Shown one piece after another: positions 11,482 to 19,916 of a stretch of DNA of 64,000 nt (its first letter is position 1; each line of letters begins with the position of its first letter). The notes beneath the pieces are model-generated. The model ran no database searches. It had not been told where the DNA came from and was given only the letters and a program-made list of their open reading frames with translations. The position numbers and the translations under genes are program-made. This DNA comes from Burkholderiales bacterium (GTDB lineage: Bacteria; Pseudomonadota; Gammaproteobacteria; Burkholderiales; Burkholderiaceae_C): contig JAIXKR010000120.1 in the NCBI GenBank assembly GCA_026932235.1, positions 45,377 through 109,376 on the forward strand, read 5' to 3'.

Positions 11482-13173
11482 TCAGGCCTTGGCCTTGACG
11501 TAGCGGCCGGGGGCGGCTTCGATCGGCTTGAACTGCCGGTTGCCCACGGTCTTGGGGGCGGGAACCAGCTTGCCGCCGTGGCCGGCCAGCCACTCGCTCC
11601 AATCGGTCCACCAGCTCCCGGGCTTCTCCACCGCGCCGTCGAACCAGGCCTCGGGGCTCGCCGGCAGCTTGTCGTTGAGCCAATGGCTGCGCTTGCCCTT
11701 GGCCGGCGGGTTGATGACGCCGGCGATATGGCCGGAGGCGCCGAGCACGAAGCGGCGCTTGCCGTGCAGCAGCCGCGTCGATGCGTAGGCCGAGGTCCAG
11801 GGAACGATGTGGTCCTCCCGCGAGGCGTAGATGTAGGCCGGCGCCTCGATCGCCCCGAGGTCCACCTTCTGGCCGCAGACGGTGGTCGCACCCGGCACCT
11901 TGAGCTTGTTCTCCAGGTAGGTGTTGCGCAGGTACCAGCAGTACATCGGCCCAGGCAGGTTGGTCGAGTCGCCGTTCCAGTACAGCAGGTCGAAGGGCGG
12001 CGGCGACTCGCCCTTCAGGTAGTTGCCGACGACGTAGTTCCAGACGAGGTCGTTCGGGCGCAGGAAGTTGAAGGTCGTGGCCAGGTCCTTGCCCGACAGC
12101 AGGCCCGGGCCGGTGGGCGACTTCTCGCCGATCGTCACCTCGCGCAGGCGCACGGCGGCCTCGTCGATGAAGACGTCGAGGATGCCGGTGTCGGCGAAGT
12201 CCAGCAGCGTGGTGAGCAGCGTGAGCGAGTGCGCGGGCTGCTCACCGCGTGCGGCCAGAACGGCCAGCGCCGTTCCCAGGATGGTGCCGCCGACGCAGAA
12301 GCCCAGCATGTTGATCTGCTCGACACCGCTGATGGCCTGTACGGTGCGTATGGCCTCGATTGCACCCTGCTCGATGTAGTCGTCCCAGCTCGCCCCGGCC
12401 AGGCTCTCGTCGGGGTTGCGCCAGCTCACGACGAAGGTACGGTGGCCCTGATCGACGGTGTAGCGGATGAAGGAGTTGTCCGGCTGCAGGTCGAGGATGT
12501 AGTACTTGTTGATGCACGGCGGCACGAAGAGCATCGGTCGTTCGTGCACCTTGGCCGTCGTCGGCCGGTACTCGATGAGCTGGAAGAACGCGTTCTCGAA
12601 CACCACGCTGCCCTCGGTGGTGGCGACGTTGCGCCCGACCTCGAAGGCCGACTCGTCGGTCTGCGAGATGTGACCCTTCTGCACGTCCTCGAGCAACTGG
12701 CGCATGCCGGTGGCGATGCTTTGCCCCTGCGTGGCCACCGCCTTGGCGAGCGCCTCGGGGTTGAGCGCGAGGTAGTTGCTCGGCGCGGCCGAATCCACCC
12801 ACTGCTGCACCGCGAAGCGGATGCGTGCTCGCGTCTTCGCGTCGCCCTGCACCGCCTCGGCCAGCTCCATCAGCGTGCGGGCATTCAGCAGGTACATCTG
12901 CGCCGTATAGGCTGCCGCCGGATTCTCGAGCCACTCCTTGCCGGCGAAGCGCCGGTCGCGCAGCGCCTTGGCGTCTCCCTCGCCGCCACGCAGGCGCTCG
13001 AGTTGCTGGTTCCAGATCTCGCTGGCACCCTGAACGTAGTCCGCCTGCAGCTTGCACAGCGCCTCCTGCGGCACACTCAGGCCGGCGAGCGACTTCATCA
13101 AGCCCTCGACCGCAGGCACCAAGGGGCTGGCCGAAGGGTCGAACGCGGGCAGCGTGGGGAAAGCGTCTTGCAC
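11482..13173 (-). CDS. phaC: Class I poly(R)-hydroxyalkanoate synthase
   Basis: PhaC polymerises 3-hydroxyacyl-CoA into PHA at the granule surface. I start at the GTG at 13173 (MQDAFPTLPAF) because AGGAGA sits 7 bases upstream. The next in-frame start further out would add unrelated residues. The 563-residue protein has the lipase-like box GFCVGGT with the nucleophile cysteine near residue 293, the aspartate in SREDHIVPW and the histidine in GASGHIAGVINPP. The block CINKYYILDLQPDNS is typical of class I enzymes. phaB follows, and the phasin at 35449 is the matching granule protein elsewhere in the window. Confidence 0.97.
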   Translation of the reverse strand: MQDAFPTLPAFDPSASPLVPAVEGLMKSLAGLSVPQEALCKLQADYVQGASEIWNQQLERLRGGEGDAKALRDRRFAGKEWLENPAAAYTAQMYLLNARTLMELAEAVQGDAKTRARIRFAVQQWVDSAAPSNYLALNPEALAKAVATQGQSIATGMRQLLEDVQKGHISQTDESAFEVGRNVATTEGSVVFENAFFQLIEYRPTTAKVHERPMLFVPPCINKYYILDLQPDNSFIRYTVDQGHRTFVVSWRNPDESLAGASWDDYIEQGAIEAIRTVQAISGVEQINMLGFCVGGTILGTALAVLAARGEQPAHSLTLLTTLLDFADTGILDVFIDEAAVRLREVTIGEKSPTGPGLLSGKDLATTFNFLRPNDLVWNYVVGNYLKGESPPPFDLLYWNGDSTNLPGPMYCWYLRNTYLENKLKVPGATTVCGQKVDLGAIEAPAYIYASREDHIVPWTSAYASTRLLHGKRRFVLGASGHIAGVINPPAKGKRSHWLNDKLPASPEAWFDGAVEKPGSWWTDWSEWLAGHGGKLVPAPKTVGNRQFKPIEAAPGRYVKAKA

Positions 13174-13299
13174 GATGTCTCCTGTTGTTGCGGGCGCCGG
13201 GCCTGAACCGGGTCGTCGAAGGCCGCGCGGCTTGCCCCTGCATCCCAGGCGCACAGCTTAGGCCAAATCGCTTACCTTGCCATGACATGATGCTTCCGC

Positions 13300-13318
13300 G
13301 ACGCGTCCCGGACGCGTC
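13300..13318. repeat. Repeated palindrome GACGCGTC upstream of phaC
   Basis: Two copies of the palindromic octamer GACGCGTC are separated by CCG between the divergent phaC and small-membrane-protein genes. It may be a hairpin or a protein site, or a chance product of high GC. No family is recognised. Confidence 0.5.
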
Positions 13319-13354
13319 TGGAACACGTGCGCACGCCCCCTCCCCTGCAACACG

Positions 13355-13630
13355 ATGCACATCCATCTGATCGTCGCGGCCTGGCTTTACGTGGCCTTGA
13401 TGATGGCGGTGGCCGAGGCGCTCTCCCCCCAGGGCAGCGTGCTCGGCGCCGTCGTCACCTTCGTGTTCTACGGCGTGCTGCCGCTGTCGGTGCTGGTCTA
13501 CATCCTGGCCACGCCCGCGCGCCGGCGGGCGCGCCGCGCGCGCGAGGCCGCGGCGTCATCGGGGGAGGAGGCGGATGGCCGCAACCATGCGTCCGAGAGC
13601 ACCGTCGCGACGGAACGAGAAGAAGGCTGA
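13355..13630 (+). CDS. Small predicted membrane protein
   Basis: This 91-residue protein has two predicted membrane helices: about residues 3-22 (HLIVAAWLYVALMMAVAEAL) and about 29-52 (ending GVLPLSVLVYILA). A highly charged cytoplasmic tail follows, starting [14 protein letters not shown] know no function for it. It is divergent from phaC, and its last 75 bases overlap the 3' end of pgeF on the other strand. No strong ribosome site precedes the ATG. The clean two-helix pattern and helix spacing suggest a real gene. Confidence 0.6.
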   Translation: MHIHLIVAAWLYVALMMAVAEALSPQGSVLGAVVTFVFYGVLPLSVLVYILATPARRRARRAREAAASSGEEADGRNHASESTVATEREEG

Positions 13631-14353
13631 AGCGTCGTCGACGGTGCACCAGTGGCCTCCGCTGCTGCGTCCGACCCCGGCATCCGCGAGACGCTGCCGC
13701 GCCAATGCCGGCAGATCGGCCAGCCAGCGCGCGCTGCCGTCGGCACGATCGCGGCGCCTGAAATGCGCCCGCGCCGCCTCCTCGTCGTCGCACGCATCGG
13801 GGTCGACGCCGAAGGCCCGCAGCACGTCGGCGCCGACTTCGAAGCGGCGCGGCCCGATGCAGGGGCCGAGCCAGGCCTGCAGTGCAGCGGGCTCGCAGCC
13901 CGCCGCCTCGCACAGCGTCGCCACGCTGCGTTCGATCACGCCCGCGGCCAGGCCGCGCCAGCCGGCATGCGCCGCCGCGACGGCGCGGCCCGCGTCGTCG
14001 CACAGCAGCAGGGGCAGGCAGTCGGCCACCAGCACCGCGCAGGCCACGTCGGGGCTGGCGCTGACCGCGGCATCGGCCACCGGCGGCACGCACGGCGCGC
14101 ACCGGTCCACGCGCACGACTTCGGCGCCATGCACCTGTTGTAACCAGCGCGGCGGGACGCCGAGTGTTCGTTCGAGCTGGTCGCGATTGCAGCGCGCGGC
14201 TTGGCTGCTGCCTTCACGTCCCGGGTCGAAATCGGCGTCGTCGAAGGCGGGTCGCGTGCGCCGCGTGCTCATCAGCGCGCGCACGTGAGCGGCGGCGCGC
14301 GCGTCGGGCCAGGACGGACGCAGCCAGCCGGCGGCGTCGAGTTCAGCTCGCAT
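13556..14353 (-). CDS. pgeF: Peptidoglycan editing factor PgeF (laccase-domain, YfiH family)
   Basis: Family members act on peptidoglycan precursors that carry L-serine in place of L-alanine, or show purine-nucleoside phosphorylase-like activity in other hosts. The 265-residue protein has the three conserved zinc/active-site segments: QVHGAEVVRVD, LVADCLPLLL and AAHAGWRGLAAGV, plus WLGPCIGPRRFEVG. Its start overlaps the end of the upstream isomerase gene by 11 bases, which indicates translational coupling. Confidence 0.92.
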   Translation of the reverse strand: MRAELDAAGWLRPSWPDARAAAHVRALMSTRRTRPAFDDADFDPGREGSSQAARCNRDQLERTLGVPPRWLQQVHGAEVVRVDRCAPCVPPVADAAVSASPDVACAVLVADCLPLLLCDDAGRAVAAAHAGWRGLAAGVIERSVATLCEAAGCEPAALQAWLGPCIGPRRFEVGADVLRAFGVDPDACDDEEAARAHFRRRDRADGSARWLADLPALARQRLADAGVGRSSGGHWCTVDDASAFFSFRRDGALGRMVAAIRLLPR

Positions 14354-14975
14354 CCGGGCACTTCTCGGGCCGCGTCTCCTCGAAGGCCGGCAGCTTCATG
14401 CAGGCCTCGAAGACGCGCATCACCTGCGGCACGTGCTCGAGACGGCAGTCGAAGCGCTGCGCGTTGAAGATCTGCGGCACGAGCACGCAGTCCGCCAGCG
14501 TCGGCGTCCGGCCATGGCAGTAGGTCGAGGGGGCGGCGGCGAGCTGGCGCTCGACCGCCTCCAGCCCCGTCTCCACCCAATGACGGTACCAGCGGTTCTT
14601 GTCGTCCTCGGACACGGCCATCGGCCCGACGAGATACTTCAGCACGCGCAGGTTGTTCAGCGGATGGATCTCGCAGGCGATGTCGAGGGCGATCGCGCGC
14701 ACGCGCGCACGCGCCGCGGGCGCGCGCGGCAGCAGCGGCGGCTCGGGGTGCGTCTCCTCGAGGTATTCGAGGATCGCCAGCGACTGCGAAAGGCGGTGCT
14801 CGCCGTCGACGAGCAGCGGCACCAGCCGCGACGGGGCCAGCGCGGCGTAGGCTTCCTGCATCTGCTCACCCTTCACGAGCTGCACCGCGCGGTAGTCGTA
14901 GTCCAGGCCCTTGAGGGCAAGCGCGATGCGCACGCGGTAGGAGGCGCTGGAGCGGAAATAGTTGAAGAGCTCCAT
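14343..14975 (-). CDS. maiA: Maleylacetoacetate/maleylpyruvate isomerase (GST zeta type)
   Basis: Enzymes of this family use glutathione to isomerise maleylacetoacetate (tyrosine route) or maleylpyruvate (gentisate route). The 210-residue protein starts with LFNYFRSSASYRVRIAL, whose SSxSxRVRIAL loop is the zeta-class glutathione site. It ends in the all-helical C-terminal domain (IACEIHPLNNLRVLKYL). Its upstream neighbour is a short FAH-family hydrolase 24 bases away. The pair is consistent with consecutive isomerase and hydrolase steps. Which diacid is the substrate cannot be told from sequence. Confidence 0.88.
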   Translation of the reverse strand: MELFNYFRSSASYRVRIALALKGLDYDYRAVQLVKGEQMQEAYAALAPSRLVPLLVDGEHRLSQSLAILEYLEETHPEPPLLPRAPAARARVRAIALDIACEIHPLNNLRVLKYLVGPMAVSEDDKNRWYRHWVETGLEAVERQLAAAPSTYCHGRTPTLADCVLVPQIFNAQRFDCRLEHVPQVMRVFEACMKLPAFEETRPEKCPDAS

Positions 14976-14999
14976 GGGCAGTACTCGCTCCCGGCGCGC

Positions 15000-15695
15000 T
15001 CAGCGCACGACCACGCTGAGCTCGGGCAGGCCGTCGATGTGCGCCTGCAGATGGTCGCCCCGTACGACCGCGCCCACGCCGGCGGGCGTGCCGGTGAAGA
15101 TCAGGTCGCCGGGCTGCAGCGTCCAGGCGCGGCTCAGGTGCGCGATCGTCTCGGCCACGCTCCAGATCAGCTCGCGCAGGTCGCCGCGCTGGCGCGGCTG
15201 TCCGTTCACGGCGAGCGTGATCGCCCCCGCGCTCAGCGCCGGCGCCGCGGGCGCGCGGGCGACGATGGTGCCGATCGGCGCCGACTGGTCGAAGCCCTTG
15301 GCGATCGACCACGGCCGGCCGTCCTTCTTCATCTGCGCCTGCAGGTCGCGGCGCGTCATGTCCAGGCCGACCGCGTAGCCGAAGATGTGCTGCGCGGCGT
15401 CGGCGACGTCGATGTCGCGCCCGCCCTGGCCGATCGCCACCACCAGCTCGACCTCGTGGTGCAGGTTCTGCGTCAGGCTCGGGTAGGCGATCTCGCCGCT
15501 CTGCCCTTCCCCGACCGCGACCACGGCATCGGCCGGCTTCATGAAGAAGAAGGGCGCCTCGCGCCCGCTCTCGCCCATCTCGCGCGCATGCTCGGCGTAG
15601 TTGCGGCCGACGCAGTAGATGCGGTGCACCGGGAAGCGGCCGCCGCCGCGCACGGGCACGGCGACGATCGGCGCGGGGGGAATGACGAAGCTCAT
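15000..15695 (-). CDS. Fumarylacetoacetate-hydrolase-family protein (fumarylpyruvate hydrolase-like)
   Basis: The 231-residue protein has the FAH-fold metal and active-site segments IYCVGRNYAEHAREMG, FFFMKPADAVV, NLHHEVELVVAIG and IFTGTPAGVG. At this length it belongs to the short FAH branch (fumarylpyruvate hydrolases and acylpyruvases). The tyrosine-pathway fumarylacetoacetase is about 420 residues. It is followed by the zeta-GST isomerase. That order supports a gentisate-type ring-cleavage product pathway, but no dioxygenase is nearby. Confidence 0.85.
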   Translation of the reverse strand: MSFVIPPAPIVAVPVRGGGRFPVHRIYCVGRNYAEHAREMGESGREAPFFFMKPADAVVAVGEGQSGEIAYPSLTQNLHHEVELVVAIGQGGRDIDVADAAQHIFGYAVGLDMTRRDLQAQMKKDGRPWSIAKGFDQSAPIGTIVARAPAAPALSAGAITLAVNGQPRQRGDLRELIWSVAETIAHLSRAWTLQPGDLIFTGTPAGVGAVVRGDHLQAHIDGLPELSVVVR

Positions 15696-15815
15696 CGGAA
15701 GTTTCCATCGTGGCCGTCGGCCGTCGTGTGCCCAGGCGCTCGGGGACCGCAGGGCTTGCGACGATGATGCCACGCCGCCGGCTCGCCACGAGGGTCGAAG
15801 GCTAAACTCCGCGCG

Positions 15816-16361
15816 ATGATCGTGCCCCAGCGCATCAAGCATTGCCGCGTCTGCGGTACCGCGGTGCACTACCGGGTTCCGCCGGACGACAACCGCGAGC
15901 GCGCGGTCTGCCCCGCCTGCGGCGAGATCCACTACGAGAACCCGATCAACGTCGTCGGCACGGTGCCGGTGTGGGGTGAGCAGGTGCTGCTGTGCCGGCG
16001 CAACATCGAGCCGCGCAAAGGCTTGTGGACGCTGCCTGCGGGCTTTCTCGAACTCGGCGAAAGCACCGCCGAGGGCGCTTGCCGCGAGACCGACGAGGAA
16101 GCCGGCGCGCGCATCGAGCTCGAGGGCTTGTTCACCGTGCTCAACGTCGTGCGCGCGGGGCAGTTGCACCTCTTCTACCGCGCGCGCCTGCTGGACACGC
16201 GCTTCGCACCGGGCCCCGAGACGATCGAGGCGCAGCTCTTCGCCGAGCACCAGGTGCCCTGGGCCGAGATCGCCTTTCGCACCGTGCGCCAGACGCTCGA
16301 GCACTACTTCGCGGACCGCAGGCGCGGCCGCTTCGAGATTCACGCCGGCGACATCGCCTGA
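15816..16361 (+). CDS. Nudix hydrolase with N-terminal zinc ribbon
   Basis: The 181-residue protein begins with two CxxC pairs (HCRVCG and VCPACGEIHYENP) that form a zinc ribbon. A Nudix domain follows with a good box from about residue 75: GFLELGESTAEGACRETDEE. The family hydrolyses nucleoside diphosphates linked to another moiety. The zinc ribbon resembles that of NudC-type NADH pyrophosphatases, though this protein is shorter and the substrate is not determined. It is divergent from the FAH-family gene and converges on the EAL-like gene, overlapping its end by 22 bases. Confidence 0.88.
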   Translation: MIVPQRIKHCRVCGTAVHYRVPPDDNRERAVCPACGEIHYENPINVVGTVPVWGEQVLLCRRNIEPRKGLWTLPAGFLELGESTAEGACRETDEEAGARIELEGLFTVLNVVRAGQLHLFYRARLLDTRFAPGPETIEAQLFAEHQVPWAEIAFRTVRQTLEHYFADRRRGRFEIHAGDIA

Positions 16362-17977
16362 TCGTCGTCGGCCGTCTCGAGCGCCAGCGCCGCAGCGTCG
16401 ACCGGCTGCGCGGCGGTCCCGGTGGCACCGTCGAAGCCGAGCGCCCACAGGGTCCCGAGGTCGGCGAGGTCGTCCACGCCTTCGGCGATCACCAGCGCCC
16501 CCATCTCGTGCACGAAGGCGACCAGGCCTTGCGCGCGCTCGCGCTGCACCGCGTTTGCGGCGATTCCGCGCACGAAGCCGGACGCCACCTTGACGTAGTC
16601 GAGCTCCAGCTCGGAAAGCCGCACGAGGCTGCGCAAGCCCTCACCGGCGTGCTCGATGCCCACGCGCGCCCCACAGCGCTGCCACACGGTGCCGGCATTG
16701 CGCAGGCGCGGCGACAAGCGCTCGAGCGACACCTCCGCGATCTCGATCCACAGCAGCGCGGCAGCCTCGGGCGCGGCCTGCAGCCGCGTGCGCACGGCGC
16801 TGACGAAGCCGGCGGCACAGAGCGACTCCGCAGCCAGGTGCACGCAACGCGGCACGCCGTCGCTGGCGATGGCGGCAAGCGCCAGTTCGATACCGGCGAG
16901 CTCGATCTGCGTCGTCAGGCGATAGCGCATGGCCACCGGGAGCCAGGCCTGCGCTGGCGCCGGCGCGTGCCCAGGCGCCAGCTGCAGCCGCATCGGGCAT
17001 TCCAGGTGCAGCAGCTTCCCCTGGGGATCGATGACGGGAAAGGCCGCCAGGGCCATCGCGTTGACGCGCAAGGCTTCGACGATGCGGCGGCGCAGGACCG
17101 CGTCCTCGCAGCATGCGGCCTCGTCACGCTGCGGCGCACGGCAGACGACCCGGCCCGGGCCGCCGGCGGCGGCCTCCGCGGTCGCCAGCTCGAGCTGCGC
17201 CAAGGCTCCGCCGAGGGAAGCGCCGCCGAGGTGGTCGGCGCAGCCGATGGCGCAAGCCCGGCGCGCCGGACCCGCGCCGAGTGCCGCGAGCAGGCTATGC
17301 GCGCTTTCGGCGACGACGTCGTGCGCCGGCAGGCAAAGGGCGAGCTCGGAGTCGGCGAGCCGGCCGAGGAACGCGCCCGGGATGCGCCGGGCCAGGAGCT
17401 GCAGCATCTCGGCAGCGCTTCCCAGGGCCTGGGGGTCCGGCGCCTGCCCGCACTCCGACGGCAGCAGGCGCAGGGCGAGCAGCGCGGTCTGCGCGCCGGA
17501 TCGGTCGGAGAGCCGCTCCGTCAGGCGCGCGATGAAGGTGTAGCGGCTGTCGAGCCCGGTCTCGGCGTCGCGGCGTGCGGTGCGGCGCAGCGCCCGCACA
17601 CCCTGGCCCGGCGCCTCGTCGATCGCCGCCTGCAGGCGCCGCACGGCGGCATTGAGGCTTCGCGCCAGCGGCAAGGCCTCGGGCGCGGGCGGATCCTCGG
17701 CGATGACGAAGCGGCCCTGCTCGAGCGCCTGCACCTGCTCGCGCAGGAGCGCGAGGCTATGCTGCAGCGGGGCGCCGCTGCGCCGCAACTGCCACGCCAC
17801 CGCCGCCGCCAGCACGAGCGTCCAGGAGCCCTGCACGAGCAGCGGCACCCAAGCCGATGCCGGGTCCGCGGCACCGGGCGCGGGCGGCCAGGCGAACCAC
17901 AGCCAGCCGGCATGCGCGAGGCCCGCGGCCAGTACGCCCGCAGCTCCGAGAATGCCCCGCCGATCGTTCGCGCCCAT
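16340..17977 (-). CDS. Membrane protein with degenerate GGDEF and EAL domains
   Basis: Two N-terminal membrane helices (about residues 9-30 and 46-64) leave almost no periplasmic loop. After a linker, a GGDEF-like domain begins at DAETGLDSRYTFIA, but the signature position reads RLADSELAL. The C-terminal half follows EAL topology, but the EAL position reads LECPMRL and the usual DDFGTG position reads EHAGEGL. Both enzymatic signatures are therefore lost. The protein is more likely a c-di-GMP sensor or a structural protein than a cyclase or phosphodiesterase. The start at 17977 follows AGGGC and avoids overlap with lpd, which lies upstream on the same strand. Confidence 0.8.
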   Translation of the reverse strand: MGANDRRGILGAAGVLAAGLAHAGWLWFAWPPAPGAADPASAWVPLLVQGSWTLVLAAAVAWQLRRSGAPLQHSLALLREQVQALEQGRFVIAEDPPAPEALPLARSLNAAVRRLQAAIDEAPGQGVRALRRTARRDAETGLDSRYTFIARLTERLSDRSGAQTALLALRLLPSECGQAPDPQALGSAAEMLQLLARRIPGAFLGRLADSELALCLPAHDVVAESAHSLLAALGAGPARRACAIGCADHLGGASLGGALAQLELATAEAAAGGPGRVVCRAPQRDEAACCEDAVLRRRIVEALRVNAMALAAFPVIDPQGKLLHLECPMRLQLAPGHAPAPAQAWLPVAMRYRLTTQIELAGIELALAAIASDGVPRCVHLAAESLCAAGFVSAVRTRLQAAPEAAALLWIEIAEVSLERLSPRLRNAGTVWQRCGARVGIEHAGEGLRSLVRLSELELDYVKVASGFVRGIAANAVQRERAQGLVAFVHEMGALVIAEGVDDLADLGTLWALGFDGATGTAAQPVDAAALALETADDDQAMSPA

Positions 17978-18080
17978 GCCCTGCCGCCCTTGTCCGAGGA
18001 GGAAGGAGCGGCCCCGGACGGGCCGCCACTGCGGCCTCTTCGACGCCGGGACGCGAAACTTGAGCCCGGTCGGCCTGGCC

Positions 18081-19844
18081 TCAGCGCCGCGAAGGCGGCA
18101 AATCGGTGCAAGTTCCGTGCGCGGCCTCGGCGGCCATGCCGATGCTCTCGCCCAGCGTCGGGTGCGGGTGGATGGTCTTGCCGATGTCGATCTCGTCGGC
18201 GCCCATCTCGATGGCGAGGGCAACCTCGCCGATCATGTCGCCGGCGTGCGTGCCGACGATGCCGCCACCGAGGATGCGTCCCGTGCCGGCGTCGAAGAGC
18301 AGCTTGGTGAAGCCCTCGTCGCGGCCGTTGGCGATGGCGCGGCCGGAGGCGGCCCAGGGGAAGAGCCCCTTCCTCACGGCGACGCCCTTGGCCTTGGCCT
18401 CGTCCTCGGTGAGGCCGACCCAGGCCACCTCGGGATCGGTATAGGCCACGCTCGGGATGACGCGCGCGTCGAAACGCGCGCGCGAGAGAGCCTCGTCGCC
18501 CTTCGCGCTGCCGGCCGCGACCTCGGCGGCGACGTGCGCCTCGTGCACCGCCTTGTGCGCCAGCATGGGCTGGCCGACGATGTCGCCGATGGCGAAGATG
18601 TGCGGCACGTTGGTGCGCATCTGCACGTCCACCTCGACGAAACCGCGGTCCGTCACGGCCACGCCCGCGTTCTCGGCGCCGATCTTGCGGCCGTTGGGGC
18701 TGCGGCCCACGGCCTGCAGCACGAGGTCGTAGACGCCGTCGCTCTTCGTCCCGTCAAGGCCCTCGAATTCGACGCGGATGCCGTCGGCCGTGGCCTGGGC
18801 GGCCACCGTCTTCGTCTTCAGCAGGATGCGGTCGAAGCGCGGCGCATTCATCTTCTGCCAGACCTTGACGAGATCGCGGTCGGCGCCCTGCATCAGGCCG
18901 TCGAGCATCTCGACCACGTCCAGCCGCGCGCCCAGGGTCGAATACACCGTTCCCATCTCGAGACCGATGATGCCGCCGCCGATGACAAGCATGCGCTTGG
19001 GCAACTGGCGCAGCTGCAGCGCGCCGGTGGAATCGACGACGCGCGGGTCCTCGGGCAGGAAGGGCAGGCGCACCGCCTGCGAGCCGGCGGCGATGATGCA
19101 TTGCGCGAAACGCACGCTCAGCGTGCGACCGCTCTTCTCCTGTCCGTCGCCGCTCGTTTCCTCGACGCTCAGGTGGTGCGGGTCGGCGAAGCTGCCGTAG
19201 CCGCGCAGCACGGTCACCTTGCGCATCTTGGCCATGCCGGCAAGCCCGCCGGTGAGCTTGGCCACGACCTTGTTCTTGTGCGCCAGCAGCCTGGCCGCGT
19301 CGACCGTCGGCGCGCCGAAGTCGACGCCGAGTGCGGCGAAGTGCTTGACCTCGTCCATCACCGCGGCCACGTGCAGCAGCGCCTTGCTCGGGATGCAGCC
19401 CACGTTCAGGCACACGCCGCCCAGCGTCGGGTAGCGCTCGACGAGCACGACCTTCAGGCCGAGGTCGGCGGCGCGGAAGGCGGCCGAGTAGCCGCCGGGG
19501 CCACCGCCGAGGACGAGCAGTTCGCAGTCGAGGTCGGCGCCAGCCTCACGCCCCGCCCTCTCCCGCTCCGCGGAAGAGGGCGGGGTCGAGGGGGCCGGCC
19601 CCGCCACTGCGGTTTCCAGCGACAGCAGCACCGAGCCCTCGCTCACCTTGTCGCCGAGCCCCACCTTCAAGGCCTTGACGACGCCGGCGTGCGACGAAGG
19701 AATCTCCATCGACGCCTTGTCGCTCTCGACCGTGACCAGGCTTTGCTCGGCCTTGACGCTGTCGCCGGGCTTGACCAGCAGTTCGATGACGGCCACGTCC
19801 TTGAAATCGCCGATGTCCGGCACGAGGATGTCGATGAGCGGCAT
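18081..19844 (-). CDS. lpdA: Dihydrolipoamide dehydrogenase (E3) with N-terminal lipoyl domain
   Basis: E3 reoxidises dihydrolipoyl groups of the pyruvate dehydrogenase complex with NAD+. The 587-residue chain starts with a lipoyl domain ([12 protein letters not shown], lysine near 43). A linker follows, then the FAD loop [14 protein letters not shown] (about 105), the redox pair in [13 protein letters not shown] (about 150) and the histidine in HPHPTLGES near the C-terminus. A lipoyl domain on E3 is known from beta-proteobacterial complexes such as that of Cupriavidus. The linker contains a palindromic DNA element (19551-19585). It is the last gene of aceE-aceF-lpdA. Confidence 0.96.
   Translation of the reverse strand: MPLIDILVPDIGDFKDVAVIELLVKPGDSVKAEQSLVTVESDKASMEIPSSHAGVVKALKVGLGDKVSEGSVLLSLETAVAGPAPSTPPSSAERERAGREAGADLDCELLVLGGGPGGYSAAFRAADLGLKVVLVERYPTLGGVCLNVGCIPSKALLHVAAVMDEVKHFAALGVDFGAPTVDAARLLAHKNKVVAKLTGGLAGMAKMRKVTVLRGYGSFADPHHLSVEETSGDGQEKSGRTLSVRFAQCIIAAGSQAVRLPFLPEDPRVVDSTGALQLRQLPKRMLVIGGGIIGLEMGTVYSTLGARLDVVEMLDGLMQGADRDLVKVWQKMNAPRFDRILLKTKTVAAQATADGIRVEFEGLDGTKSDGVYDLVLQAVGRSPNGRKIGAENAGVAVTDRGFVEVDVQMRTNVPHIFAIGDIVGQPMLAHKAVHEAHVAAEVAAGSAKGDEALSRARFDARVIPSVAYTDPEVAWVGLTEDEAKAKGVAVRKGLFPWAASGRAIANGRDEGFTKLLFDAGTGRILGGGIVGTHAGDMIGEVALAIEMGADEIDIGKTIHPHPTLGESIGMAAEAAHGTCTDLPPSRR
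19551..19585. repeat. Palindromic element inside the lpdA linker
   Basis: Perfect 10-bp arms, CCCCGCCCTC and GAGGGCGGGG, enclose a 15-base loop. The pairing extends imperfectly outward (CCTCACG against TCGAGG). It encodes the unconserved linker (around [13 protein letters not shown]) between the lipoyl and FAD domains. The shape resembles the REP-like palindromes that are scattered between genes in many proteobacteria, here in frame within a gene. Confidence 0.7.
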
Positions 19845-19916
19845 ATCAGGCTCTCCGCGGGAGGGTCCAGGGCCGCCCGGCGGCGGCCGACGAAGGGTCG
19901 GGCACGCGGGCGCCGG

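Noticed and set aside
10630..13206. Open plus-strand frame of 858 codons
   Set aside because: It is antisense to phaB and phaC, which have complete catalytic motifs.
16340..18223. Longer start for the GGDEF/EAL-like gene at 18223
   Set aside because: It would overlap lpdA by 143 bases in another frame and add low-complexity residues; the ATG at 17977 leads directly into the membrane helix.
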